Source: UBA993 sp964436815 (lineage in GTDB: Bacteria; Bacillota; Dethiobacteria; DTU022). Taken from it: a DNA stretch of 21,764 nt. Within the stretch, counting starts at the first letter, position 1. The number at the start of each line of letters is the position of its first letter. Both the position numbers and the translations under genes were made by a program. Below are positions 1 to 5,633 of the stretch, piece by piece. The notes beneath the pieces were generated by a model. The model did no database searches, had not been told where the DNA came from, and saw only the letters and a program-made list of their open reading frames with translations. The stretch spans positions 1 through 21,764 of the forward strand of contig CAYTER010000038.1 in the NCBI GenBank assembly GCA_964436815.1, in the 5' to 3' direction.

Positions 1-80
1 ACTTGCTCAAATAGTTCAATTTTACGAGTCTTACTCCCGCGCAAATAGCCGATCAGCACTGAAGTATCAACGAGGATCAT
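1..80 (-). CDS. VapC-type PIN-domain toxin, partial (runs off left edge)
   Basis: Only the first 26 codons are visible. They read MILVDTSVLIGYLRGSKTRK and onward, the classic PIN-domain opening with the first acidic metal ligand at D5 in LVDTSV. PIN-domain VapC toxins are Mg-dependent endoribonucleases, usually cleaving tRNA or rRNA. The ATG overlaps the stop codon of the upstream antitoxin gene by four bases (ATGA), indicating translational coupling in a VapBC operon. The catalytic C-terminal acidic residues lie outside the window, so activity cannot be judged. The family call rests on the N-terminal motif plus the antitoxin neighbour. Confidence 0.8.
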   Translation of the reverse strand, partial: MILVDTSVLIGYLRGSKTRKIELFEQ

Positions 81-292
81 TTAATGACCCCTTTCTTAAG
101 AGTGCGATGCTTTCTGTAATCATAACCATCATACAGATTAATTTTTCCCCTGAGATCCCTGATATCCAACCGTGATCTGTTTGAGACATATTCCTTAAGC
201 GCCTCATTAACAACTTCCTTTTTAGTGGAAATACCTGATAAGCGCATTGCTTCCTTAACCAGGTTGTCATCGAGGACAATATTCGTTCTCAT
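77..292 (-). CDS. VapB-type antitoxin (type II toxin-antitoxin)
   Basis: This 71-residue protein starts MRTNIVLDDNLVKEAMRLSG and continues with an STKKEVVNEALKEYV helix. That beta strand followed by two helices is the ribbon-helix-helix DNA-binding fold of the VapB/DUF2191 antitoxin family. The C-terminal half is the charged, flexible part expected to wrap the toxin. I chose the ATG at 292 rather than one at 313 because GGGGAGG lies 8 nt upstream of it and the homologous N-terminus begins MRTN. Antitoxin and toxin genes overlap by four bases. Such antitoxins normally repress their own promoter, and a good promoter lies just upstream. Confidence 0.87.
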   Translation of the reverse strand: MRTNIVLDDNLVKEAMRLSGISTKKEVVNEALKEYVSNRSRLDIRDLRGKINLYDGYDYRKHRTLKKGVIK

Positions 293-313
293 TCTATACA
301 CCTCCCCATACAC

Positions 314-342
314 ATTATAAGGTGTTTTTATTTATGGATCAA
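314..342 (-). promoter_or_regulatory. Sigma-A-type promoter of vapBC
   Basis: Read on the minus strand, TTGATC (plus 337-342) is followed after exactly 17 bp by TATAAT (plus 314-319). A perfect TTGACA at plus 344-349 lies 7 bp further upstream but is badly spaced (24 bp) for this -10. Transcription would start around 307, leaving a leader of only about 15 nt with the GGGGAGG ribosome site at its very 5' end. Confidence 0.6.
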
Positions 343-600
343 CTGTCAATTTAATAATTATGCTTACACATTCTGCTTTAGGAAGCAGGCCAGCAAGCGC
401 TAATTATTCGGATCTTAACTATGGGTTTTTAAAGAACCCGGCTAATTGCCAAGCCTTTACCAGGGAATTTTTCAGCCGGTTCAGCGTAACCTGCTCTGCC
501 GGGAAAAACTGTTCCTGCAAATTCAGCCTCTCACCTCCGCTTTGCCGCTCTGTGCACCGGCAGGCTAAAATGACGATGCTTCACCAGAACAGATTAAAGG
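343..600. other. Intergenic stretch without a supported gene
   Basis: Between the vapBC promoter and the DUF1659 gene I see no convincing gene. A plus-strand reading frame from 360 has no ribosome site, low-complexity biased composition and no family resemblance, and it runs into the DUF1659 gene in another frame. GGGTT/AACCC around 423-440 could form a small hairpin but has no T-run after it. The promoter for the downstream DUF1659 operon should lie here, yet no well-spaced -35/-10 pair stands out. Confidence 0.5.
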
Positions 601-612
601 AGGTGAATTTTA

Positions 613-837
613 ATGGCAGTAAGCGCAATTCCTTTAACCGCCCGCCTGCAGTTGCGGCTGAATACCGGATTAGACGAAAGCTTTAATCCAATCTACCGCA
701 CCCGCACTTTCTCCAACATCAAGACCAGCGCGGACAATGAAGACCTGTTCGAACTGGCCGAGGAGATCAGCAACCTGCAGCTGCACACCCTTGATGCTGT
801 GCGCCGGGTAGACGAGTATGAGCTGGAAGAAGAGTAA
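613..837 (+). CDS. DUF1659 family protein
   Basis: This 74-residue protein begins MAVSAIPLTARLQLRLNTG and contains the pattern RTFSNIKTSADNEDLFELAE, typical of the small DUF1659 family in spore-forming Bacillota. It is soluble, with no membrane segment or cysteine, and its function is unknown. The ribosome site AAAGGAGGTGA is essentially a perfect anti-16S match 6 nt before the ATG. It is followed 41 bp later by a DUF2922 gene with an equally strong site. DUF1659, DUF2922 and YvrJ proteins commonly sit together in Clostridia and Bacilli, so they probably share a role; none has a defined biochemical activity that I know of. Confidence 0.85.
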   Translation: MAVSAIPLTARLQLRLNTGLDESFNPIYRTRTFSNIKTSADNEDLFELAEEISNLQLHTLDAVRRVDEYELEEE

Positions 838-878
838 GAACACTAAGTAAAATGATCAATGATAAAGGAGGTGATTAA

Positions 879-1097
879 ATGAGCGCAACTTTGCAAATGA
901 TTTTTCGCAATGCCACTAACCGCAATACCACAGTTTCAGTGGCTGATCCCGACCCGGAAATCACGGCCATGGAAGTCGAAGCGGTGATGGACTCGATTAT
1001 CAGCCGCAATGTTTTCAACACTTCCGGTGGTGACATCGAAAGCAAGGTCAGAGCCCAGATCGTTTCGAGAACAGTTGACGTGCTGGGAGAATATTAG
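879..1097 (+). CDS. DUF2922 family protein
   Basis: This 72-residue protein (MSATLQMIFRNATNRNTTVS at the N-terminus) carries the DUF2922 hallmarks: an opening strand LQMIFRN, then SVADPDPEITAMEVEAVMDSII, then a FNTSGGDI segment and a final strand. The function is unknown. The ribosome site AAAGGAGGTG precedes the ATG by 6 nt. It follows the DUF1659 gene in the same direction and is followed immediately by a strong hairpin terminator at 1101-1130, so DUF1659 and DUF2922 probably form a two-gene transcript with only read-through into YvrJ. Confidence 0.85.
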   Translation: MSATLQMIFRNATNRNTTVSVADPDPEITAMEVEAVMDSIISRNVFNTSGGDIESKVRAQIVSRTVDVLGEY

Positions 1098-1100
1098 CAG

Positions 1101-1130
1101 AAAAGGGGCGGGCCCGGCCTGCCCCTTTTT
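1101..1130 (+). terminator. Strong rho-independent terminator after DUF2922
   Basis: AAAAGGGGC on the left pairs with GCCCCTTTT on the right, with a GC-rich interior that extends the stem through a G-T pair, ending in TTTTT. It begins three bases after the DUF2922 stop codon and sits upstream of the co-directional yvrJ gene, so it would uncouple or attenuate expression of yvrJ and the amidase. Confidence 0.8.
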
Positions 1131-1150
1131 AAGTGAGGTGAGATAAATTC

Positions 1151-1291
1151 ATGGAAGAAATGGTGGTCTTAATCGGTAATTTCGGTTTTCCGGTAGCAGT
1201 CAGCATCTACCTGCTGGTGCGCCTGGAAGGGAAACTCGAAACCCTGACCGATAGTATCCATTCTCTATCGGAAGCGATTATCAAACACTGA
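1151..1291 (+). CDS. YvrJ family small membrane protein
   Basis: A 46-residue protein starting MEEMVVLIGNFGFPVAVSIY and continuing LLVRLEGKLETL matches the YvrJ family: a single N-terminal membrane helix of about 20 residues, an Arg/Glu boundary, then a short amphipathic C-terminal helix with a TDSIHSLSEAI pattern. The ribosome site is GAGGTGA, 9 nt before the ATG. The family has no known function. Its placement before a cell-wall amidase is reminiscent of a holin-endolysin pair, but that is only analogy. The stop codon lies 5 bases before the assembly gap, and the last 17 codons are duplicated on the far side of it. Confidence 0.85.
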   Translation: MEEMVVLIGNFGFPVAVSIYLLVRLEGKLETLTDSIHSLSEAIIKH

Positions 1292-1296
1292 TTATA
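1242..1296 (+). repeat. 55-bp exact direct repeat, left copy (contig end)
   Basis: The 55 bases from CCCTGACCGATAGT to GATTATA just before the N run are identical to 1397-1451 just after it. The copy covers the 3' end of yvrJ. The length of exactly 55 equals a common de Bruijn k-mer size, so this is best read as the shared terminal k-mer of two contigs, not a biological repeat. Confidence 0.9.
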
Positions 1297-1396
1297 NNNN
1301 NNNNNNNNNNNNNNNNNNNNNNNNNNNNNNNNNNNNNNNNNNNNNNNNNNNNNNNNNNNNNNNNNNNNNNNNNNNNNNNNNNNNNNNNNNNNNNNN
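1297..1396. other. Assembly gap of exactly 100 N
   Basis: Exactly 100 N bases separate two identical 55-bp ends, the conventional placeholder for a scaffold join of unknown size. Because the flanks overlap perfectly, the real distance is probably minus 55 bp and no sequence is missing. Confidence 0.95.
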
Positions 1397-1451
1397 CCCT
1401 GACCGATAGTATCCATTCTCTATCGGAAGCGATTATCAAACACTGATTATA
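1397..1451 (+). repeat. 55-bp exact direct repeat, right copy (contig end)
   Basis: Identical to 1242-1296. It contains a second, truncated 3' end of yvrJ with its TGA at 1444-1446. It should be collapsed with the left copy, which would place the yvrJ stop 52 bp before the amidase ATG. Confidence 0.9.
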
Positions 1452-1498
1452 ATAGGGACACGGAAAATAATAATAGAGAATTGAAAGGAACGAAGAAA

Positions 1499-2218
1499 AT
1501 GCAAAAACCAGTAGTAGTGTTAGACCCGGGGCATGGAGGGTACGATCCCGGAGCCACATATAACGGTCTGAAAGAAAAGGATCTTAACCTGGCCCTGGCA
1601 TTAAAAGTGGCCACCCGCCTGGGAGGAGTAAAAACCCTGCTAACCCGTGAGCGCGATACCTATGTTTCACTGGCTGACCGGGTGGCGTTGAGCAAAAGGG
1701 CTGAAGCCGATCTTTTTCTATCCCTGCACGCGAACGCTGGTGGCGGTCATGGTTTTGAGTCTTTTATTTACAGTGGGTTGGGTGCCAAAGACCCGGCTGT
1801 TGTCATGCAGCAGGCCGTGCACGCAGAGGTTATGAAAGCAATCGGCCGCTGGGAAATTACCGACCGCGGCCGGAAAAAAGCTGCTTTTTATGTGCTGAAA
1901 AGCAACCCTCGTCCGGCTATCCTTGTAGAATCGCTTTTCCTTGATCATTACCGGGAAGCGCAGATTTGGAGGGAACCACTCTTTGCTGAAACCTTAGCTG
2001 ACGGCCTGGTAGAAGGAATCCATGCCGCTCTCGGCCTGTCCGAAAAGAAGCCGTCAGCAATAACCAACCATCAGCCAGCCGGGTATAGCCCCCCGGCTGT
2101 CAGCAAATTATTCACAGTGCAGGTCGGCGCTTTCGCCCACCTGGAAAACGCCCGCCAACGTCTGGCCGAAGCCCAGGCAGCAGGCTTTAATGATGCCTAC
2201 ATCTACCAGAAACAGTAA
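1499..2218 (+). CDS. N-acetylmuramoyl-L-alanine amidase (Amidase_3) with C-terminal SPOR/CwlC-like repeat
   Basis: This 239-residue protein has a complete Amidase_3 catalytic domain, which cleaves the bond between muramic acid and L-alanine in peptidoglycan. The expected zinc ligands are H12 in LDPGHGG, E26 in NGLKEKDLN and H77 in LSLHAN, with catalytic E144 in ILVESLF. After a linker, residues about 203-239 (LFTVQVGAFAHLENA and onward) form a single half-length SPOR-like unit resembling the 35-residue wall-binding repeats of CwlC. No signal peptide is present, as in CwlC and many endolysins, so release by lysis or a holin-like partner is likely. I prefer the ATG at 1499 over the TTG at 1481 because AAAGGAA lies at the right distance. 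Confidence 0.92.
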   Translation: MQKPVVVLDPGHGGYDPGATYNGLKEKDLNLALALKVATRLGGVKTLLTRERDTYVSLADRVALSKRAEADLFLSLHANAGGGHGFESFIYSGLGAKDPAVVMQQAVHAEVMKAIGRWEITDRGRKKAAFYVLKSNPRPAILVESLFLDHYREAQIWREPLFAETLADGLVEGIHAALGLSEKKPSAITNHQPAGYSPPAVSKLFTVQVGAFAHLENARQRLAEAQAAGFNDAYIYQKQ

Positions 2219-2226
2219 CTCAACTT

Positions 2227-2264
2227 AAGCGGGGGCCTCCATGAAAGTCCGGCGGACCCCGCTT
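2227..2264 (+). terminator. Hairpin terminator after the amidase gene
   Basis: AAGCGGGG (2227-2234) pairs perfectly with CCCCGCTT (2257-2264), and the interior CCTCC/GGCGG can extend the stem with one mismatch. Only a weak T-rich stretch follows. It lies 8 bp after the amidase stop and before the convergent ComK-like gene. Confidence 0.55.
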
Positions 2265-2300
2265 GTCAGTTTAAATTTCAAAAGAATAATTTCATACTTG

Positions 2301-2927
2301 CTAGACTCTTACGTCAGCCAAGAGCTGGTATAAAAAGCTGCTGATGGTGTTGATTTTTTCATATAAGTCCGGTCCACCGGCCGCTTTTTCAGCTGCCACC
2401 GCATTTGGCAGGAGCGCCGGACCAGTATTGTCGTGCAGGTAACGATAATGATCTAAAGCCAGACGCCCATTATTAAGACGTTTTTCCACATAACCGCGGG
2501 TGAAGCAGCACGGTACACTTAACCCTCCGCTGAGGTGAAGGCGGCACTTAAAAGAAGAGCCATCCTTAGCGTCTGCTTCGTCGGTTATCCCGATTATATC
2601 GTTAACGCTGACATATCCGCTTGCTAAATCGCTATCAATCAGCGGCTGGCGCATTTTGAGCTGCACAATTACCAGGTTACGGCTGATCGGCAACGGAACT
2701 CCCTGACCGCAGCCGAGATAGCGGCCATAATATTTACGCAGTTCAATCAGGTCGTAACCGTAAGCTTTAAGGAGCCGTTTTAAAAGAGTGGCCAGGGTGC
2801 GTTTATCTTCAAAAATCTCTCCCTGGCGGGTATAGATGCGGGTGGCGTTTCCGCCTTCAATTCCATAACAGGGTTCAAGTGCAATTATTGACTGGATGCA
2901 GGTATCAAAAGTTTTAATCTGCTTCAC
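2301..2927 (-). CDS. Distant ComK-like protein (putative regulator), LexA-box promoter
   Basis: This soluble protein of about 205-208 residues has an order of motifs resembling the competence factor ComK: an early SIIALEP segment, a basic region ending YYGRYLGCGQG, then VPLPISRNLVIVQLKMRQP and a GYVSVNDI strand (compare ComK KPPI..D...I.LFPT and the W.SH.HV strand), and a late SGGLSVPCCFTRGYVE segment. Identity is low, so the assignment is tentative. If correct it would be a DNA-binding activator of competence or recombination genes. A GTG at 2927 sits inside the Shine-Dalgarno GGGAGGTGA, which is too close. An ATT at 2918 lies 8 nt after GGAGG and is a possible non-canonical start. It is a single gene with its own promoter and LexA-like operator, convergent with the amidase. 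Confidence 0.5.
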   Translation of the reverse strand: MKQIKTFDTCIQSIIALEPCYGIEGGNATRIYTRQGEIFEDKRTLATLLKRLLKAYGYDLIELRKYYGRYLGCGQGVPLPISRNLVIVQLKMRQPLIDSDLASGYVSVNDIIGITDEADAKDGSSFKCRLHLSGGLSVPCCFTRGYVEKRLNNGRLALDHYRYLHDNTGPALLPNAVAAEKAAGGPDLYEKINTISSFLYQLLADVRV

Positions 2928-2935
2928 CTCCCTGG

Positions 2936-2964
2936 ACTATTATAGGCGAACATATGTTTTTTGT
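2936..2964 (-). promoter_or_regulatory. Sigma-A promoter of the ComK-like gene
   Basis: On the minus strand, TTTACA is followed by a 17-bp spacer and a perfect TATAAT, which ends 4 bp before the purine-rich AGGGAGG ribosome site. Transcription would start within or just before that site, giving a leader of roughly 5-15 nt depending on the start codon used. Confidence 0.75.
2947..2960 (+). promoter_or_regulatory. LexA/DinR (SOS) operator in promoter spacer
   Basis: CGAACATATGTTTT matches the Bacillus LexA consensus CGAACRNRYGTTYC at 13 of 14 positions; only the final base differs. The core AACATATGTT is a perfect 10-bp palindrome. It lies entirely between the -35 and -10 elements of the ComK-like gene, the classic position for repression by LexA. 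Confidence 0.65.
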
Positions 2965-2971
2965 AAAGGAT

Positions 2972-3030
2972 AAAAAAACCGTCTTTACCGCGGTGTTCTA
3001 TCGATGCGAACACAGTAAAGACGGCTTTTT
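2972..3030 (-). terminator. Long bidirectional intrinsic terminator after pckG
   Basis: CCGTCTTTAC (2979-2988) pairs perfectly with GTAAAGACGG (3015-3024), and GTGTTC (2993-2998) pairs with GAACAC (3008-3013) inside it. The minus strand then reads a run of seven T residues, and the plus strand reads CTTTTT. It lies 26 bp after the PEP carboxykinase stop and separates that gene from the ComK-like promoter. Confidence 0.9.
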
Positions 3031-3055
3031 AAATTGCTTTCAGTTTTTTGCCCAC

Positions 3056-4846
3056 TTAGTCAGTTAGTTTCTCCAGGCGTTTGATCAAAGCCTTGCTTTC
3101 TTCAAGCAGCTCAGATGGCAGTCGTGATTCGAACTGGTCAAAAAAGAGCTGGTTGCTTTCCTCATCTTTCAGCCAGGCGCTGCGGTTTACCTCAAACAGC
3201 TGGGTTAAAGCCGACTGATCCAGATCAAGGCCTTCCAAATCAAGATCACCGGGACCGGGCATATAACCGAGAGGAGTTTCGATCGCCCCGGCCTGACCTT
3301 CAGCCCGCTGCAGGATCCAATTCAGCACCCTTAAGTTTTCGCCGAATCCAGGCCATAAAAAGTTCCCTTCGGCATCACGGCGGAACCAATTAACGTGGAA
3401 GATCTTGGGTGGTTTGGTTATCACTTGTCCCATCTTCAGCCAATGGGCAAAGTAGTCGCCCATGTTGTAACCGCAGAAAGGCAGCATGGCCATCGGATCA
3501 TGGCGTACCTTGCCAAGTTTGCCGAACTGGGCGGCAGTAAGCTCCGAGGACATGGTTGCCCCAACATAAACCCCGTGGTTCCAGTTAAAAGCTTCAAATA
3601 CCAGGGGTACCTTTTTAGAACAACGTCCACCGAAAACAATAGCCGAAAGCGGCACACCGCGAGGATTTTCCCACTGTGGCGAAGCGATGGGACAGTTGAT
3701 CAGCGGGGCGGTGAAACGCGAGTTAGGGTGGGCCCCTTTAATTGGTTTCCCTTCACGATCAGTCAGCCCCGGCTTCCACCTGCTGCCGTCCCAGGCTGTC
3801 CCTTCCGCCGGCGCTTCTCCCTCACCGTCTTCCCACCAGACATTGCCGTCATCGGTCAGCAGCACGTTTGTAAAAATAGTGTCTTTTCTGATGGTGGCCA
3901 TCCCGTTAGGATTGGTGTGACAATTGGTGCCAGGAGCCACGCCAAAAAGTCCGTTCTCGGGATTAACTGCCCAGAGGCGCCCATCATCACCCACCCTGAT
4001 CCAGGCAATGTCATCACCGACCATCCAAATCTTGTAACCTTTAATGCGCAGAGGCTCGGGTGGTACCAGCATGGCCAGGTTGGTCTTGCCGCAGGCGCTG
4101 GGAAACGCAGCCGCCAGGTAACTGACCTTACCCCGGGGATCCTCTACGCCCATGATCAGCATATGCTCGGCCATCCAGCCTTCCTGCCGGCCGAGATAGC
4201 TGGCAATGCGCAGGCTGAGGCACTTCTTCCCTAATAGCACGTTGCCGCCATAACCGGAGTTTACGCTCCAGATTGTATTATCCTCGGGAAAATGAAGGAT
4301 CAGGCGCTTGCTTTCATCAAGATCTGCTTTGCCATGCAGGCAGCGGGTAAACTCGCCGTCAGGCCCAAGTTCTTCGAGGACCGCATCTCCGACCCTTGTA
4401 ACAATAATCATGTTGAGCACCACGTAAATACTATCGGTCAGTTCAATACCGATCTTGTTAAAGGGGGACGCAAGCGGTCCCATTGAAAAGGGGACTACAT
4501 ACATGGTGCGGCCGCGCATCGATCCTTTGAAGTAACTACCGGCCTTACTATAAGCCTCGTCCGGATCCATCCAGTTGTTGTTAGGTCCGGCATCATCATG
4601 ATGGCGTGTGCATATATAAGTTAAATGTTCCGTCCTGGCTACATCATTAATGGCAGTACGGTGATAGAAACAGCCCGGCCATCTCTCCTGGTCAAGGCGA
4701 ATCATTTCTCCGGTCGAAACAGCCTCTTGTTCAAGCGCTTCCTCCTGCTCCCTGCTGCCGTCAATCCATACTACGCGATCCGGTTCACACAACCGGGTCA
4801 TCTGCGCAACCCATTCTTCAAGCGCCCTGTTCTTTACCAACAGCAC
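3056..4846 (-). CDS. pckG: Phosphoenolpyruvate carboxykinase (GTP)
   Basis: A full-length (596 residue) GTP-type PEP carboxykinase, interconverting oxaloacetate plus GTP with PEP plus CO2 and GDP in gluconeogenesis or anaplerosis. Visible signatures are the P-loop FPSACGKTN at 248-256 with the reactive Cys252, the metal-binding GDDIAW at 277-282, FGGRCSKKVPLVFEAFNWNHG around 405-425, and the guanine-binding GFGEN at 500-504. The GTP form rather than the ATP form (pckA) is clear from these motifs and the length. The GTG start at 4846 follows GGGAGG by 4 nt; a TTG two codons later is an alternative. It is a single-gene unit closed by a strong terminator. A TATAAT upstream near 4915-4920 could be its -10, but no good -35 accompanies it. 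Confidence 0.97.
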   Translation of the reverse strand: MLLVKNRALEEWVAQMTRLCEPDRVVWIDGSREQEEALEQEAVSTGEMIRLDQERWPGCFYHRTAINDVARTEHLTYICTRHHDDAGPNNNWMDPDEAYSKAGSYFKGSMRGRTMYVVPFSMGPLASPFNKIGIELTDSIYVVLNMIIVTRVGDAVLEELGPDGEFTRCLHGKADLDESKRLILHFPEDNTIWSVNSGYGGNVLLGKKCLSLRIASYLGRQEGWMAEHMLIMGVEDPRGKVSYLAAAFPSACGKTNLAMLVPPEPLRIKGYKIWMVGDDIAWIRVGDDGRLWAVNPENGLFGVAPGTNCHTNPNGMATIRKDTIFTNVLLTDDGNVWWEDGEGEAPAEGTAWDGSRWKPGLTDREGKPIKGAHPNSRFTAPLINCPIASPQWENPRGVPLSAIVFGGRCSKKVPLVFEAFNWNHGVYVGATMSSELTAAQFGKLGKVRHDPMAMLPFCGYNMGDYFAHWLKMGQVITKPPKIFHVNWFRRDAEGNFLWPGFGENLRVLNWILQRAEGQAGAIETPLGYMPGPGDLDLEGLDLDQSALTQLFEVNRSAWLKDEESNQLFFDQFESRLPSELLEESKALIKRLEKLTD

Positions 4847-5045
4847 CTCTCCTCCCGCGTCCTCATCAGCGATGATTTTAATAGCAATGCTTCAATAGAA
4901 GATTATTACTCTTATTATATCTAAAAACCCTGCCCGGGCACTAAGAAAAAGACAGCGGCAGATTCAATCTCACCACAGGGGCAGGATTTGGCTAATAGCG
5001 GTCGAAGAAGAAAGAGCAGATTCATATGGACAGGAGACGATAAAA

Positions 5046-5624
5046 ATGAATAAGAAGCCGACCCGAGACGAAGCCTATGCCTTACTGAAAAAATATAATC
5101 AGAGCGAAGCCCTGATCAAACACGCCCTGGCCGTGGAAGCTGTAATGGCCTATTTTGCGGAGAAACATGGAGAAGAAGACCTGGAAAAATGGCGGGTCAT
5201 CGGCCTGGTTCATGACCTTGATTATGAAAAATACCCGGAGGAGCACTGCCTGAAAACCAAAGAAATCCTTAACGATGAAGGTTGGCCGGAAGATTACATC
5301 CGGGCGGTTGTCAGCCACGGCTGGAAGATCTGCTCTGATGTGGAGCCGGTTGAGCTGATGGAAAAAGTGCTCTACACCACCGATGAACTTACCGGCCTGA
5401 TCGTAGCCACCATCTTGATGCGCCCGAGTAAGAGCATTCTCGACCTGGAAGTCAGTTCTGTCAAGAAGAAGTATAAGAATAAAAACTTTGCCGCCGGGGT
5501 TGACCGCAACATTATTGAAGAAGGTGCTGCCATGCTGGGGATCAGCCTTGATGAGCTGATTCAGGAAACAATCAACGCCATGAAAGTTGAAGCTGCCGCC
5601 CTTGGCCTGGAGGGATCGGCTTAA
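5046..5624 (+). CDS. HD/HDIG-domain metal-dependent phosphohydrolase
   Basis: This 192-residue soluble protein belongs to the HD superfamily. The ligand set is visible as H26 (LIKHALAVE), the H56-D57 doublet in GLVHDLDYEKYPEEH, H67, H91 in VVSHGW and D113 in YTTDELTG. Members are phosphatases or nucleotidases; this short stand-alone clade (HDIG proteins of Clostridia) has no assigned substrate. The ribosome site AGGAGA is 8 nt before the ATG. Its 3' end converges on the amidase gene with only 9 bp between stops and no terminator hairpin, so transcripts from the two strands probably overlap. Confidence 0.88.
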   Translation: MNKKPTRDEAYALLKKYNQSEALIKHALAVEAVMAYFAEKHGEEDLEKWRVIGLVHDLDYEKYPEEHCLKTKEILNDEGWPEDYIRAVVSHGWKICSDVEPVELMEKVLYTTDELTGLIVATILMRPSKSILDLEVSSVKKKYKNKNFAAGVDRNIIEEGAAMLGISLDELIQETINAMKVEAAALGLEGSA

Positions 5625-5633
5625 CGACGATCT

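Noticed and set aside
360..686. Plus-strand open frame of 108 codons before the DUF1659 gene
   Set aside because: It has no ribosome site, its product looks like random translation with many Ser, Arg and Cys, and it overlaps the well-supported DUF1659 gene in another frame.
1207..1559. Minus-strand frames running through the N gap
   Set aside because: They contain runs of unknown residues and exist only because N codons are read as open.
3395..4234. Long (279 codon) plus-strand open frame inside the PEP carboxykinase gene
   Set aside because: It is antisense to a highly conserved enzyme; its length comes from the codon bias of pckG, and no domain is recognisable.
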